Shown one piece after another: positions 1 through 7,459 of a stretch of 64,000 nt of DNA. The position numbers and the translations under genes were made by a program. The stretch is from NCBI RefSeq assembly GCF_016918935.1, contig NZ_JAFFOB010000014.1, positions 124,001-188,000 of the forward strand, read 5' to 3'. Within the stretch, counting starts at the first letter, position 1. Each line of letters starts with the position of its first letter. The stretch is from Roseitranquillus sediminis (GTDB lineage Bacteria > Pseudomonadota > Alphaproteobacteria > Rhodobacterales > Rhodobacteraceae). Under the pieces are notes generated by a model, which saw only the letters and a list, made by a program, of their open reading frames with translations, had not been told where the DNA came from and made no database searches.

Positions 1-470
1 ATCGGCACGATCTCCATTGCCGGAAACAGCACGGCAAGCGAGACGCAGGTGGCGAGGGTGATCAGGCTGGCCGGGCGCGAGGTGAGGGGGGAGAGGCGGG
101 GCCGAATCGCGCACTCCGCCCACCGGACGGGCGGGCGCAGGAAGCCCACCGCCCTCGTCATTCGACGCTGAGCCACGCTTCGCCGCGTGACGATTCTCGG
201 AAGCCAGAGCGTCCGGCGCCCCATCATCATCTGGGCCGCGATCAGCAGGATCACGAGGCCGGTGAACGTCGGCGCCCCAGGGATCGAAGAGAGCGGCGAG
301 ACAAGCAACAGCGCCGGCACCAGAAGCAGCGACGCGAGCGAGCGTTCCCCCAGTCTAGCGGCAATCTCGCCGATCGTCACGCGGGCCTCACCCTCGTCCC
401 GTTCGAGTTGGTCGAGGATCTCGGAGAGCGCACCGTCGCGGTTGCCATCATGCATGTCACGGTTGAACAT
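1..470 (-). CDS. ExoD-family exopolysaccharide synthesis protein (3' end outside window)
   Basis: Reading leftward from an ATG at 470, the open frame gives an N-terminal acidic stretch (LSEILDQLERDE), then VTIGEIAARLGERSLASLLL, SPLSSIPGAPTFTGLVILL and AAQMMMGRRTLWLPRIVTRR, and continues open to the window edge (about 156 codons). This order of a short helical lead, a hydrophobic segment with SPL..IPG.PT and a Q-x3-GR...WLP motif is typical of the ExoD family. ExoD proteins are multi-pass inner-membrane proteins linked to exopolysaccharide production and alkali tolerance in rhizobia; the biochemical activity is unknown. The frame stays open upstream to a GTG near 567, and no strong ribosome binding site precedes the ATG, so the start is uncertain. 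The C-terminal membrane part is not in the window. Confidence 0.78.
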   Translation of the reverse strand, partial: MFNRDMHDGNRDGALSEILDQLERDEGEARVTIGEIAARLGERSLASLLLVPALLLVSPLSSIPGAPTFTGLVILLIAAQMMMGRRTLWLPRIVTRRSVAQRRMTRAVGFLRPPVRWAECAIRPRLSPLTSRPASLITLATCVSLAVLFPAMEIVP

Positions 471-570
471 TGCCTGACGCAACGGCGGGCTGAGAGGTTT
501 GTTCCGCAGTCCGTCGCAAGCTTCACATCCCCGGCTATGGTTGTTGATCCCGAGCCGATTTTTCACCCCT

Positions 571-837
571 TCAGGCGCGTGGCGGGGCCGAAGGAATGGT
601 GATGCGGGTCTGCTTCAGCACGTGACCCGCTGCGTCGATTGTCAGCCGGACGCGGCGTCCGCCATGAACAAAGGTCACGCGGTGACGCCCTGCGTCCTCA
701 CCCTCGCCGCGCTCCGTGATCGTGGTTATCCGCCCGTCGGCCATCAGGCGCCGCACCTCGGCGGGGGCGAGATCGAGCAGCCGCGCCAGGTCGACAGCAT
801 CGATCGTGAATCCAGCGTCGGTCGTCTCGAGCTTCAT
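571..837 (-). CDS. DUF6522-like small protein
   Basis: This 88-residue protein opens with MKLETTDAGFTIDAVDLARL and continues with a helical segment (LLDLAPAEVRRLMADGRI) and a beta-rich half containing HRVTFVHGGRRVRLTID. That pattern is what I know as the DUF6522 family, a small cytoplasmic family of unknown function common in Rhodobacterales. The ATG at 837 is preceded by GAGGAAC at suitable distance, so I prefer it. The frame is also open further upstream, but that upstream part encodes the tail of a decayed flavodoxin-family gene (see 931-1241) and should not be counted as this protein. The next gene downstream is the ExoD-family gene on the same strand. Confidence 0.65.
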   Translation of the reverse strand: MKLETTDAGFTIDAVDLARLLDLAPAEVRRLMADGRITTITERGEGEDAGRHRVTFVHGGRRVRLTIDAAGHVLKQTRITIPSAPPRA

Positions 838-930
838 GGAAATGTTCCTCGCGCGGCCTCTGTCCGACCGTTCGCGCCAAACCGCGGCCAGGTCCAGAGG
901 GGGATCAGTCGGCGCTTGGATACTCCTGCT

Positions 931-1241
931 GCCGCAGACGTCGGCCAGATGGGCGGCATTGCACGCAGACGTCCGCAGCGTCGAGGCGAGCGCATCCGGC
1001 ACCGTCTTGAGGTCGACGTAGTTCGTCGTCTGTATTGCCTCGCCGGCCCAGCAGATCCCGCCATTCGCCGGGATGGTGAAACCGACATCGTCCAGCGCCT
1101 AAAAGCATGCGGCCTGACAGGCGTGGGCTCCATCCTCGTTACCCAACACGGCGACGAGTGTGACCTTGCCGGCGGCGGGCATCCTTTGCGGTCGTCGACC
1201 TCGCCGAGGAAGGCATCCAGCCGCACCAACACCCGCGCCAC
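931..1241 (-). pseudogene. Decayed flavodoxin-family (NADPH-dependent FMN reductase-like) gene remnant
   Basis: No intact gene lies between 838 and 1258, but the minus strand keeps the C-terminal half of a flavodoxin-family oxidoreductase. One frame starts near 1241 with VLVRLDAFLGEVDDRKG. The reading must shift by one base to continue as RMPAAGKVTLVAVLGNEDGA. An in-frame TAG at 1099-1101 then interrupts it, and it resumes as ALDDVGFTIPANGGICWAGE, TNYVDLKTVPDALASTLRT and NAAHLADVC. The G-NEDGAH, DVGFT-PA-GG and NAAHLA blocks are conserved in this family. The 5' half is absent: the fragment abuts the stop codon of the VIT1-family gene. Its own stop is also lost, so its frame runs into the DUF6522-like gene. 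At least four lesions (5' deletion, frameshift, nonsense codon, lost stop) support a pseudogene. Confidence 0.72.
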
Positions 1242-1258
1242 CCGCCAGGCTCACGTCG

Positions 1259-1996
1259 CTACTCGAATAGACTGCCGACGATGTAGGCAATGGCCGCCGC
1301 CGCGCCACCGATCAGCAGCGTCTCGGTCGCTGAGACCCACCACGGCGTCAGGGACCAGCGGCTCTTGAGCGCTCCGATGCACGCGAAGACGGAACCGGTG
1401 GCAAGGATGGACCAGAGGAACGGGTCCGGCAGGCCCAGAAGGAACGGCGCCAGCGGAACGAGGCCCGCCGCGAGAAAGGCCACGAACGTGGCCAGCGCGG
1501 CGCGGAGCGGGTCGGGGTCGACCGGCGAGAGGCCGTAGCCCTCGACAAGCATCATCTCTACCCACTTGTCGCGATGCGCCGCAATCGCCTCGGTCGCGCT
1601 CTCCAGCGTTTCCCCGGAAAGACCCTTTCCCCTCAGGATCTCGCGCAGATCGTCCCGCTCGCTGGCGGGTGCGGCGTCGATGCGCCGCTCCTCCAGCGCC
1701 CGCAGGCGGCGAAGCTCGTCGAGGTCGGCTTTCGTGGCGGAGTAGTCGCCTGCCGCCATCGAGAAGCCGTCCGCCAGCACGTTCGCGATGCCGAGGGCGA
1801 TGATGACCCGCGTCTCGAGGCCGGCGCCTTCGACGCCCGCGACAATGGCGAAGGTGGTGACGGCTCCGTCGATGCCGCCGTAGACGAAGTCGCGCAGGTG
1901 GCTCCCATGGCCCGAACGGACAAGCCGTCCCGCAACCTCGTCACGCCCCACCTTGCGGCGAGCGCGGCCGAATGCGCGGAGCAGCGTGAGTATCAC
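1259..1996 (-). CDS. VIT1/CCC1-family iron/manganese transporter-like protein
   Basis: The 245-residue protein has the VIT1/CCC1 layout. TM1 carries RDFVYGGIDGAVTTFAIVAG (residues about 35-55), and TM2 carries GIANVLADGFSMAAGDYSA. A charged cytoplasmic region follows (about residues 85-150; ELRRLRALEERRI, DDLREILRGKG), and three more membrane segments close the protein (ALATFVAFLAAGLVPLAPF, ILATGSVFACIGALKSRW, TETLLIGGAAAAIAYIVG). In characterised relatives the charged loop binds Fe2+/Mn2+ and the protein exchanges metal for protons; bacterial members are mostly untested. The gene is followed directly by a flavodoxin pseudogene fragment, which suggests a deletion junction just after its stop codon. 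Confidence 0.82.
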   Translation of the reverse strand: MILTLLRAFGRARRKVGRDEVAGRLVRSGHGSHLRDFVYGGIDGAVTTFAIVAGVEGAGLETRVIIALGIANVLADGFSMAAGDYSATKADLDELRRLRALEERRIDAAPASERDDLREILRGKGLSGETLESATEAIAAHRDKWVEMMLVEGYGLSPVDPDPLRAALATFVAFLAAGLVPLAPFLLGLPDPFLWSILATGSVFACIGALKSRWSLTPWWVSATETLLIGGAAAAIAYIVGSLFE

Positions 1997-2065
1997 CTGC
2001 GCCGCTCCCGCTCCGAGGCGCTCTTCGGATTGTCGATGTGGGCGGGTAGGGCACCGCCCTGCGGC

Positions 2066-2617
2066 TCAGCGGCGACGGTCGCGGCGCGAGCTCATCGGCT
2101 GGAAGGCGACGCCGACATGCGCCTCGCAGTAGGGCTTGCCTTGCTGTGCTGCGAGACCGCAGAACCAGAAGTCGTCGGTTGCGGGGTCGCCTATCGGCCA
2201 CTTGCAGGTGCGCTCGGTCAACTCCATCAGGCTGATACGGCGCGCGGTCTTCTCAACCTCGCGCACCGAAGCCAGCGCCTCTGGGCTGATCTCGTTCGCG
2301 CTCGGCTGGGGCGGCAGGGGCTGTCCGGCGGGGACAATGGGTTTTCGCATCGGGGTTGGGGCGGCTGGCGCCGTCTCCTTCGCTTCGGGGGCCGGCTGCG
2401 GCTCGGGCTGCGGGGCGGCAAGTTCCTCGGCGGGTTCCTCGTCTGCAGTCGCCTTGGTCGGCATGCCGCCAATACGGTTGGAAAGGCCCAGCCTGTGGAC
2501 CTTGCCGATCACCGCGTTACGGGTGACGTTGCCCAGCTCCTTCGCGATCTGACTGGCCGACTGGCCCTCGTTCCACATCCGCTTGAGTGTCTCGACACGC
2601 TCATCGGTCCAGGACAT
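2066..2617 (-). CDS. gcrA: GcrA-type cell cycle regulator
   Basis: The N-terminus MSWTDERVETLKRMWNEGQS, followed by SQIAKELGNVTRNAVIGK and VHRLGLSNR, is the GcrA helix-turn-helix signature. The remaining 183-residue protein has a low-complexity Pro/Ala/Glu linker (about residues 50-110) and a C-terminal block with RTCKWPIGDP and FCGLAAQQGKPYC. In Caulobacter, GcrA binds sigma-70 holoenzyme and activates promoters carrying CcrM-methylated GANTC sites, coupling transcription to the cell cycle; in Rhodobacterales its role is less studied. ATG at 2617 is preceded by AGAGGGGG. The upstream region holds a 14-bp palindrome and a GAATC site. This gene is a strong marker of an alphaproteobacterial source. 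Confidence 0.93.
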   Translation of the reverse strand: MSWTDERVETLKRMWNEGQSASQIAKELGNVTRNAVIGKVHRLGLSNRIGGMPTKATADEEPAEELAAPQPEPQPAPEAKETAPAAPTPMRKPIVPAGQPLPPQPSANEISPEALASVREVEKTARRISLMELTERTCKWPIGDPATDDFWFCGLAAQQGKPYCEAHVGVAFQPMSSRRDRRR

Positions 2618-2680
2618 CGGAGAACCCCCTCTCGGGCACGGCGCCCGTCGTCTTGCGTTTCAAGCCGTCTAGTCTAGTCA

Positions 2681-2694
2681 TTCGGCCGGCCGAA
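2681..2694. promoter_or_regulatory. Perfect 14-bp palindrome in the gcrA / ABC-permease divergent region
   Basis: TTCGGCCGGCCGAA reads the same on both strands and sits in the 107-bp gap between the divergent gcrA and ABC-2 permease genes, next to a short direct repeat (AGTCTAGTCTAG, about 2669-2680). A GAATC (GANTC, CcrM target) lies at 2708-2712. A dimeric repressor or activator site is a reasonable reading; no specific regulator can be named. Confidence 0.4.
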
Positions 2695-2724
2695 ACAAGG
2701 TCGCCGCGAATCGGAAGGGCAGAC

Positions 2725-3528
2725 ATGGCCGACACCACCACCATGGGCGTGCGCCGCTTCGGGCGCTGGAACTGGACCGGCACCTGGACGCTAGTCGAGC
2801 GCGAGGTGCGCCGCTTCATGGCCGTCTGGACGCAGACGCTCGCCGCGCCGCTTATCACTGCCGGACTTTTCCTCGCCGTCTTCGCGCTGGCGATCGGGCC
2901 GAGCCGCGGGCCGGTGATGGGCGTGCCTTTCCTCCATTTCCTGGTGCCTGGCATCCTGATGATGACGGTGATCCAGAATGCCTTCGCCAACACCTCGTCC
3001 TCGATCCTGGTGGCAAAGGTGCAGGGCAACATCGTCGACACGCTGATGCCGCCGCTGTCGCCGGTGGAGCTGGTAATCGGCTATGTCGCGGGCGGCATAG
3101 GGCGAGGGCTCTTTGTCGGCGTCGCGATCTGGGTCGTGGTGGCGGTCTTCATGGGGATCGAGGTCCAGCACCCGTTCCTGGCGCTGGTCTTCGTGATTCT
3201 GGGCAGTGCGTTTCTCGGGGGGCTCGGAATCGTAGCGGCAATTTTTGCCAACAAGTTCGACCAGATGGCGGCGATCACAAACTTTGTCGTCACGCCGCTG
3301 TCGTTCCTGTCGGGTACCTTCTACTCGATTGAGCGGCTGCCGGGCTGGCTGCAGACGCTAACCCACCTCAACCCGGTCTTCTACCTGATCGACGGGGTGC
3401 GCTACGGCGTTATCGGGCGGTCCGACTCGTCGCCGTGGCTCGGTCTCGTGGTCTGCCTCGCCTCCACGGCAGCGGTGCTCTGGCTCTGCTGGTACTGGTT
3501 CAAGCGCGGCTACCGCATGAAGCCCTGA
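2725..3528 (+). CDS. ABC-2 type transporter permease
   Basis: The chosen ATG at 2725 follows GGAAGGG and gives 267 residues beginning MADTTTMGVRRFGRWNWTGT. Six membrane segments can be traced: LAAPLITAGLFLAVFALAIG, the segment with FLHFLVPGILMMTVIQNAFA, VELVIGYVAGGIGRGLFVGV, FLALVFVILGSAFLGGLGIV, ITNFVVTPLSFLSGTFYSIE and WLGLVVCLASTAAVLWLCWY. The late element FLSGTFYSIERLPGWLQ and NPVFYLIDGVRYG are hallmarks of the ABC-2 family (NodJ/DrrB-type) that exports polysaccharides, drugs or lipids. No ATP-binding partner is adjacent in the window, so the substrate cannot be inferred and the ATPase must be encoded elsewhere. Confidence 0.85.
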   Translation: MADTTTMGVRRFGRWNWTGTWTLVEREVRRFMAVWTQTLAAPLITAGLFLAVFALAIGPSRGPVMGVPFLHFLVPGILMMTVIQNAFANTSSSILVAKVQGNIVDTLMPPLSPVELVIGYVAGGIGRGLFVGVAIWVVVAVFMGIEVQHPFLALVFVILGSAFLGGLGIVAAIFANKFDQMAAITNFVVTPLSFLSGTFYSIERLPGWLQTLTHLNPVFYLIDGVRYGVIGRSDSSPWLGLVVCLASTAAVLWLCWYWFKRGYRMKP

Positions 3529-3534
3529 ACTCCC

Positions 3535-3553
3535 GCGACATTGACAATGTCGC
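3535..3553. promoter_or_regulatory. Perfect inverted repeat upstream of argD
   Basis: GCGACATT-GAC-AATGTCGC forms an 8-bp perfect dyad with a 3-nt centre, 45 nt before the argD ATG and just after the permease stop codon. It contains TTGACA, which resembles a -35 element. It could be an operator for argD or a compact hairpin terminator for the permease gene; no T-run follows, which slightly favours an operator. Confidence 0.45.
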
Positions 3554-3597
3554 TCGCGCGCGGCCCAAATCGGTTCCAATTGCCAGAGGAGGCGTCC

Positions 3598-4779
3598 ATG
3601 ATCCCGTCCATCCTGCCGACCTACAACCGAGCACCGCTCTCCTTCGTCAGGGGCGAGGGCAGCTGGCTGGTCGAGGCGGACGGCAGCCGATATCTCGACC
3701 TCGGCGCGGGCATCGCGGTCAACGCGCTCGGCCACGCGCATCCGGCGCTGGTCGAGGCGGTGACGCGGCAGGCGCAGGCGCTCTGGCACGTCTCGAACCT
3801 CTACGAGATCCCGCAGCAGCGCGAGCTTGCCGACCGACTGGTAGATGCCACCTTCGCCGACACGGTCTTCTTCACGAACTCGGGGACCGAGGCCTGCGAG
3901 CTCGCCGTAAAGATGGCGCGCAAGTACTGGTACGAGGCGGGCGAGGAGCGGCACGAGATCGTGACGTTCGCCGGCGCGTTCCACGGCCGCTCGACCGCCG
4001 CGATCGCCGCGGCGGGATCGGAAAAGATGACCAAGGGCTTTGGCCCGCTGATGCCGGGCTTCGTGAACGTGCCGTGGGGTGACCACCACGGCACGCGCGC
4101 CGCGATCACCGACCGCACGGCCGCCGTCCTGATCGAGCCGATCCAGGGCGAAGGCGGCATCCGCCAGGTGCCCGACCAGTGCCTGAAGGGTCTGCGCGAG
4201 CTCTGCGACGATACCGGCGCGCTCATGATCTTCGACGAGGTGCAGTGCGGAATGGGCCGGACCGGTCGCCTCTTCGCACACGAATGGGCGGGGGTGACTC
4301 CGGACATCATGATGATCGCCAAGGGCATCGGCGGCGGGTTCCCTCTTGGCGCCGTGCTGGCGACCGAACGGGCGGCGCGGGGAATGACCGCGGGCACCCA
4401 TGGCTCGACCTACGGCGGCAACCCGCTCGCCTGCGCCGTGGGCTCGGCGTTGATGGACATCGTCTCGGATCCCGACTTCCTCGCCGACGTGCTCCGCAAG
4501 GCCGGTCTCTTCCGCCAGCGGCTCGAAGGCCTCGTCGCGGCGCACCCCGACGTTTTCGAGGAGGTGCGCGGCAGCGGGCTGATGCTGGGACTCAAGTGCC
4601 GTGCGCCGGTGGCAGAGGTCGTCAGTGCCGCGCGCGACGCGCACCTGCTGCTGGTGCCCGCGGCCGAAAATACCGCGCGGATCCTGCCGCCACTCAACAT
4701 CAGCGAAGAGGACATCGGCCAGGCGCTGGAGCGGCTTGACCGGACCGCGACCACGGTCAAGGCCGATGCCGCCGCCTGA
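3598..4779 (+). CDS. argD: Acetylornithine/succinyldiaminopimelate aminotransferase
   Basis: This 393-residue class-III PLP aminotransferase converts N-acetylglutamate semialdehyde plus glutamate to N-acetylornithine in arginine synthesis; ArgD enzymes often also serve lysine synthesis. Seen in the sequence: FFTNSGTEACELAVKMARK near residue 95 (phosphate-cup region), GAFHGRS, LIEPIQGEGGI, IFDEVQCGMGRTG, and the PLP lysine in MMIAKGIGGGFPLGA (K242). The ATG at 3598 follows AGAGGAGGCG, a clear ribosome binding site. argF lies 291 bp downstream on the same strand, the usual argD-argF pairing of Rhodobacterales. A palindrome at 3535-3553 may control it. Confidence 0.95.
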   Translation: MIPSILPTYNRAPLSFVRGEGSWLVEADGSRYLDLGAGIAVNALGHAHPALVEAVTRQAQALWHVSNLYEIPQQRELADRLVDATFADTVFFTNSGTEACELAVKMARKYWYEAGEERHEIVTFAGAFHGRSTAAIAAAGSEKMTKGFGPLMPGFVNVPWGDHHGTRAAITDRTAAVLIEPIQGEGGIRQVPDQCLKGLRELCDDTGALMIFDEVQCGMGRTGRLFAHEWAGVTPDIMMIAKGIGGGFPLGAVLATERAARGMTAGTHGSTYGGNPLACAVGSALMDIVSDPDFLADVLRKAGLFRQRLEGLVAAHPDVFEEVRGSGLMLGLKCRAPVAEVVSAARDAHLLLVPAAENTARILPPLNISEEDIGQALERLDRTATTVKADAAA

Positions 4780-5070
4780 ATACCACCTCAAATTTCCGGC
4801 GCTCGCGGACGTGGGCCTTGGTCGCTGCCGGAATGCGCCCCGCGTCCCCCGCCAGTGGCCGGCTTGCGACATCGGAGAGGTCGAGGCGGACCGCCTGCTC
4901 GAAGCCAAGTGGGCTGCACGTGATGATCGGCCCGAAACGGCACCTGCCCTGCGGACATGCCATCTGCCAGCGCACCGATGCGCTCATGGGCGAGGGCCGG
5001 CCATGGTCCCGATCCTCTCCTTCGCGCGGCAGAGTGCGCGCATACCAGTGACCGCCTGAAAGGAGCGAGG

Positions 5071-5997
5071 ATGCCGCACTTCCTCGACATCGACACCACC
5101 GAGACCGAGGCGCTGCGCGCAATGATCGACGCAGCGCGCGCCATGAAAGACCGTCGGAACGGCCGTCCGAAGGGTGCGCCGGACGACGAGCAGTCGCTCG
5201 CGGGGCGGATGGTCGCGCTGATCTTCGAGAAGCCTTCGACCCGCACCCGCGTCAGCTTCGACGTCGGCGTGCGGCAGATGGGTGGCGAGACGATGGTGCT
5301 CTCCGGCGCCGACATGCAGCTCGGGCACGGCGAAACGATCGCTGACACCGCCCGCGTTCTGAGCCGCTACGTCGACCTCATCATGATCCGCACATTCGAG
5401 GCCGCGACGCTTCAGGAGATGGCCGACCATGCAACGGTGCCGGTCATCAACGGCCTGACGGACCGCAGCCATCCCTGCCAGATCATGGCCGACGTCATGA
5501 CCTACGAGGAGCATCGCGGTCCCATCCGGGGCAAACGCGCCGTCTGGACGGGGGATGGCAACAACGTCTGCGCCTCGTGGCTGCATGCCGCCGGTCAGTT
5601 CGGCTTCGACATGACGTTCAGCGGACCGCAGCAGCTCGATCCCGGACGCGAATTCGTCGACTTCGCGCGCGGCAAGGGCAGCGACATCCGAATTGAGCGC
5701 GACCCGGCCCGGGCGGTTGAAGGCGCCGACATCGTCATTGCCGACACCTGGATCAGCATGCACGACGCGCAATCCGCGCGCGAGCGCCGGCACAACCTCC
5801 TGCGGCCCTATCAGGTGGACGAGCGGCTCATGGGACGGGCTGCGCCGGATGCTGTCTTCATGCACTGCCTGCCAGCCCATCGGGGCGAGGAGGTGACGAG
5901 CGCAGTGATGGATGGGCCCCACTCGGTCGTCTTCGACGAGGCCGAGAATCGGCTCCATGCCCAGAAGGCGATCCTGCGCTGGTGCCTCGGCACCTGA
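5071..5997 (+). CDS. argF: Ornithine carbamoyltransferase
   Basis: The 308-residue enzyme condenses ornithine and carbamoyl phosphate to citrulline, the sixth step of arginine synthesis. Key motifs are present: STRTR at residues 56-60 (carbamoyl-phosphate binding), SHPCQIMAD near 133, DTWISMHDA, and [12 protein letters not shown] near 265, whose Cys contacts ornithine. ATG at 5071 is preceded by AAAGGAGCGAGG. The 291-bp gap behind argD holds no gene I can support: short open frames exist on both strands but none resembles a known family. Confidence 0.95.
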   Translation: MPHFLDIDTTETEALRAMIDAARAMKDRRNGRPKGAPDDEQSLAGRMVALIFEKPSTRTRVSFDVGVRQMGGETMVLSGADMQLGHGETIADTARVLSRYVDLIMIRTFEAATLQEMADHATVPVINGLTDRSHPCQIMADVMTYEEHRGPIRGKRAVWTGDGNNVCASWLHAAGQFGFDMTFSGPQQLDPGREFVDFARGKGSDIRIERDPARAVEGADIVIADTWISMHDAQSARERRHNLLRPYQVDERLMGRAAPDAVFMHCLPAHRGEEVTSAVMDGPHSVVFDEAENRLHAQKAILRWCLGT

Positions 5998-6012
5998 AGA
6001 GGCCGTTCCGTC

Positions 6013-7368
6013 TCAGGGTGCGCCGGTCGTCGTTGTTTGCGCAGTGCCGGGCTGCCGGCCTGGTCGCGCAGGGATCGGGTGCAGCGGGTGGTCGCGGTTC
6101 CACTTGAGCTCGAGCGCGGACTCGAACTGCCGCATGAAGAGGTGGGCGCGCTCGGGTGTAATCTCCCGGCCCTCCTCGATGTCGTTGCGCAAATCGGTCA
6201 CCTTCTTGTTGAACTCGTCGAGCGTCGGCTGAACCGTCACCTTTCCGGCGATGTAAGTCACTTGGCTGAGGCCAAGGACCGCGAGGATGCCGGCCGGAAT
6301 GCTCAATTCGCCCAGCGAGTAAAGCGACATGATGACGAAGGCGGGCGCAACCAGCAGCGTGAAGCAGAGCGCTTGAAAGCGATAGACGTCGAACTCGCCC
6401 TGCGTGCTGACGAGCTGGTACCAGCGCGGCCGCGAGTCGGTCACCTGAGGGAAGGCGTCGAGCTGATACTTCAGCCAAGCCCAATTCTCCCAGTCGAGGC
6501 GGTTCTTGTTCACGTCGGCGAGTTTACCCGCAACGCCCCCCGCCGCCGAGATCCCGAGGAGGTAGAGCACGTCCTCGCTGAGGTCGCTGAGCTGGCGAGT
6601 GCGGCCGAAGACGTAGGCGACCGAAATGAATACCACCGAGAAGAACACGAAGATCTGGAAGTGGCTAAGGCTGATCCGGTTGCGGTAGTCGACGAAGAGC
6701 GCCTTGACGCCGCGGACGTAGTTGCTGCGGTCGCCGGTGATGCCGAGCAGCTCCTCCTTGCGCTTGCCAAGGACGCGCGCCGAGGCGGCCGCGATCGCCA
6801 CCGCGCCGAGCAGTGCAGCGCCAGCCACCATCACGCCCATCCAGACGGTCGAGACGGAGCGCTCGCCGGTGGCGAAAGTGACCAGCTCGTCGGGCAGCGG
6901 CATGAGCTGTGCCGCCCGCAGGGCCGTCTCGGGGTCGTCTGTCTCTTCCTTCAGCGCGTCGAGGTCGCCGAGGGGCCGGCAGCCGACGATGACGAAGGAA
7001 ACCGGCGCCACGAAGGTCGGCCGGTGCGGTTCGGGCAGCTCGAGGCCGACCCGGATGGCGGTACGGCCCGCCGAGGTGTCGTGGGCGACAGTGGCGATCT
7101 GCATCTCGACCGGAGGACCGTCCGTGCCCTGACGTGCCGCGAAGACCCGATAAGTCAGCCGCTCCTGAGGCACGGTGTTGACGACGAGGTCCATCGGGTG
7201 GCCCAGCGGAAACACCCCTTCGGGCCACGACACGCTGGCCGGGGTCGCGTTGGTGCTGAGCAGACGCAAGAACTCGGCGCGGGACATCTCACCGCGGCAG
7301 AACGCCGAGGCCGATTGCGCGAATACGGTGGCGAGCGAGAGGACGAGGCAAAGGATACGAGGTCGCAT
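6013..7368 (-). CDS. Uncharacterised membrane protein with signal peptide and duplicated membrane hairpin
   Basis: I do not recognise a named family. The 451-residue protein begins with a signal peptide (MRPRILCLVLSLATVFAQSA..A). A beta-rich domain of about 145 residues follows (with one Cys pair, C24 and C130), then a membrane segment near 173-195 and a short cytoplasmic stretch. After these come two similar membrane hairpins. The first (about 233-283) reads SLSHFQIFVFF then LLGISAAGGVAGKLAD; the second (about 328-377) reads VYRFQALCFTLL then VLGLSQVTYIAGKV. The shared pattern is x-x-F-Q, a membrane helix, a short loop, then a helix starting LLGIS/VLGLS and ending AGK. The tail is hydrophilic and Thr/Pro-rich. 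Function is unknown; topology suggests an envelope sensor or scaffold. Confidence 0.8.
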   Translation of the reverse strand: MRPRILCLVLSLATVFAQSASAFCRGEMSRAEFLRLLSTNATPASVSWPEGVFPLGHPMDLVVNTVPQERLTYRVFAARQGTDGPPVEMQIATVAHDTSAGRTAIRVGLELPEPHRPTFVAPVSFVIVGCRPLGDLDALKEETDDPETALRAAQLMPLPDELVTFATGERSVSTVWMGVMVAGAALLGAVAIAAASARVLGKRKEELLGITGDRSNYVRGVKALFVDYRNRISLSHFQIFVFFSVVFISVAYVFGRTRQLSDLSEDVLYLLGISAAGGVAGKLADVNKNRLDWENWAWLKYQLDAFPQVTDSRPRWYQLVSTQGEFDVYRFQALCFTLLVAPAFVIMSLYSLGELSIPAGILAVLGLSQVTYIAGKVTVQPTLDEFNKKVTDLRNDIEEGREITPERAHLFMRQFESALELKWNRDHPLHPIPARPGRQPGTAQTTTTGAP

Positions 7369-7432
7369 GATGCGATTTCCAATGACGTAGGGTCAATCAA
7401 TGAGGCGACCGTAGCAGAACGGTGCCATTCGA

Positions 7433-7451
7433 TCGACGCGTTTTGCGTCGA
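7433..7451 (-). terminator. Hairpin just downstream of hrpB
   Basis: TCGACGC-GTTTT-GCGTCGA is a 7-bp perfect stem with a 5-nt loop, starting 9 nt beyond the hrpB stop codon. There is no clear U-tract after it on the minus strand, so it may be a weak terminator or an mRNA 3'-end stabiliser. Confidence 0.4.
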
Positions 7452-7459
7452 AGAAAGCG

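Noticed and set aside
4757-5122. Minus-strand ORF between argD and argF
   Set aside because: Overlaps both neighbouring genes, has no recognisable family or ribosome binding site; kept only as a question about the gap.
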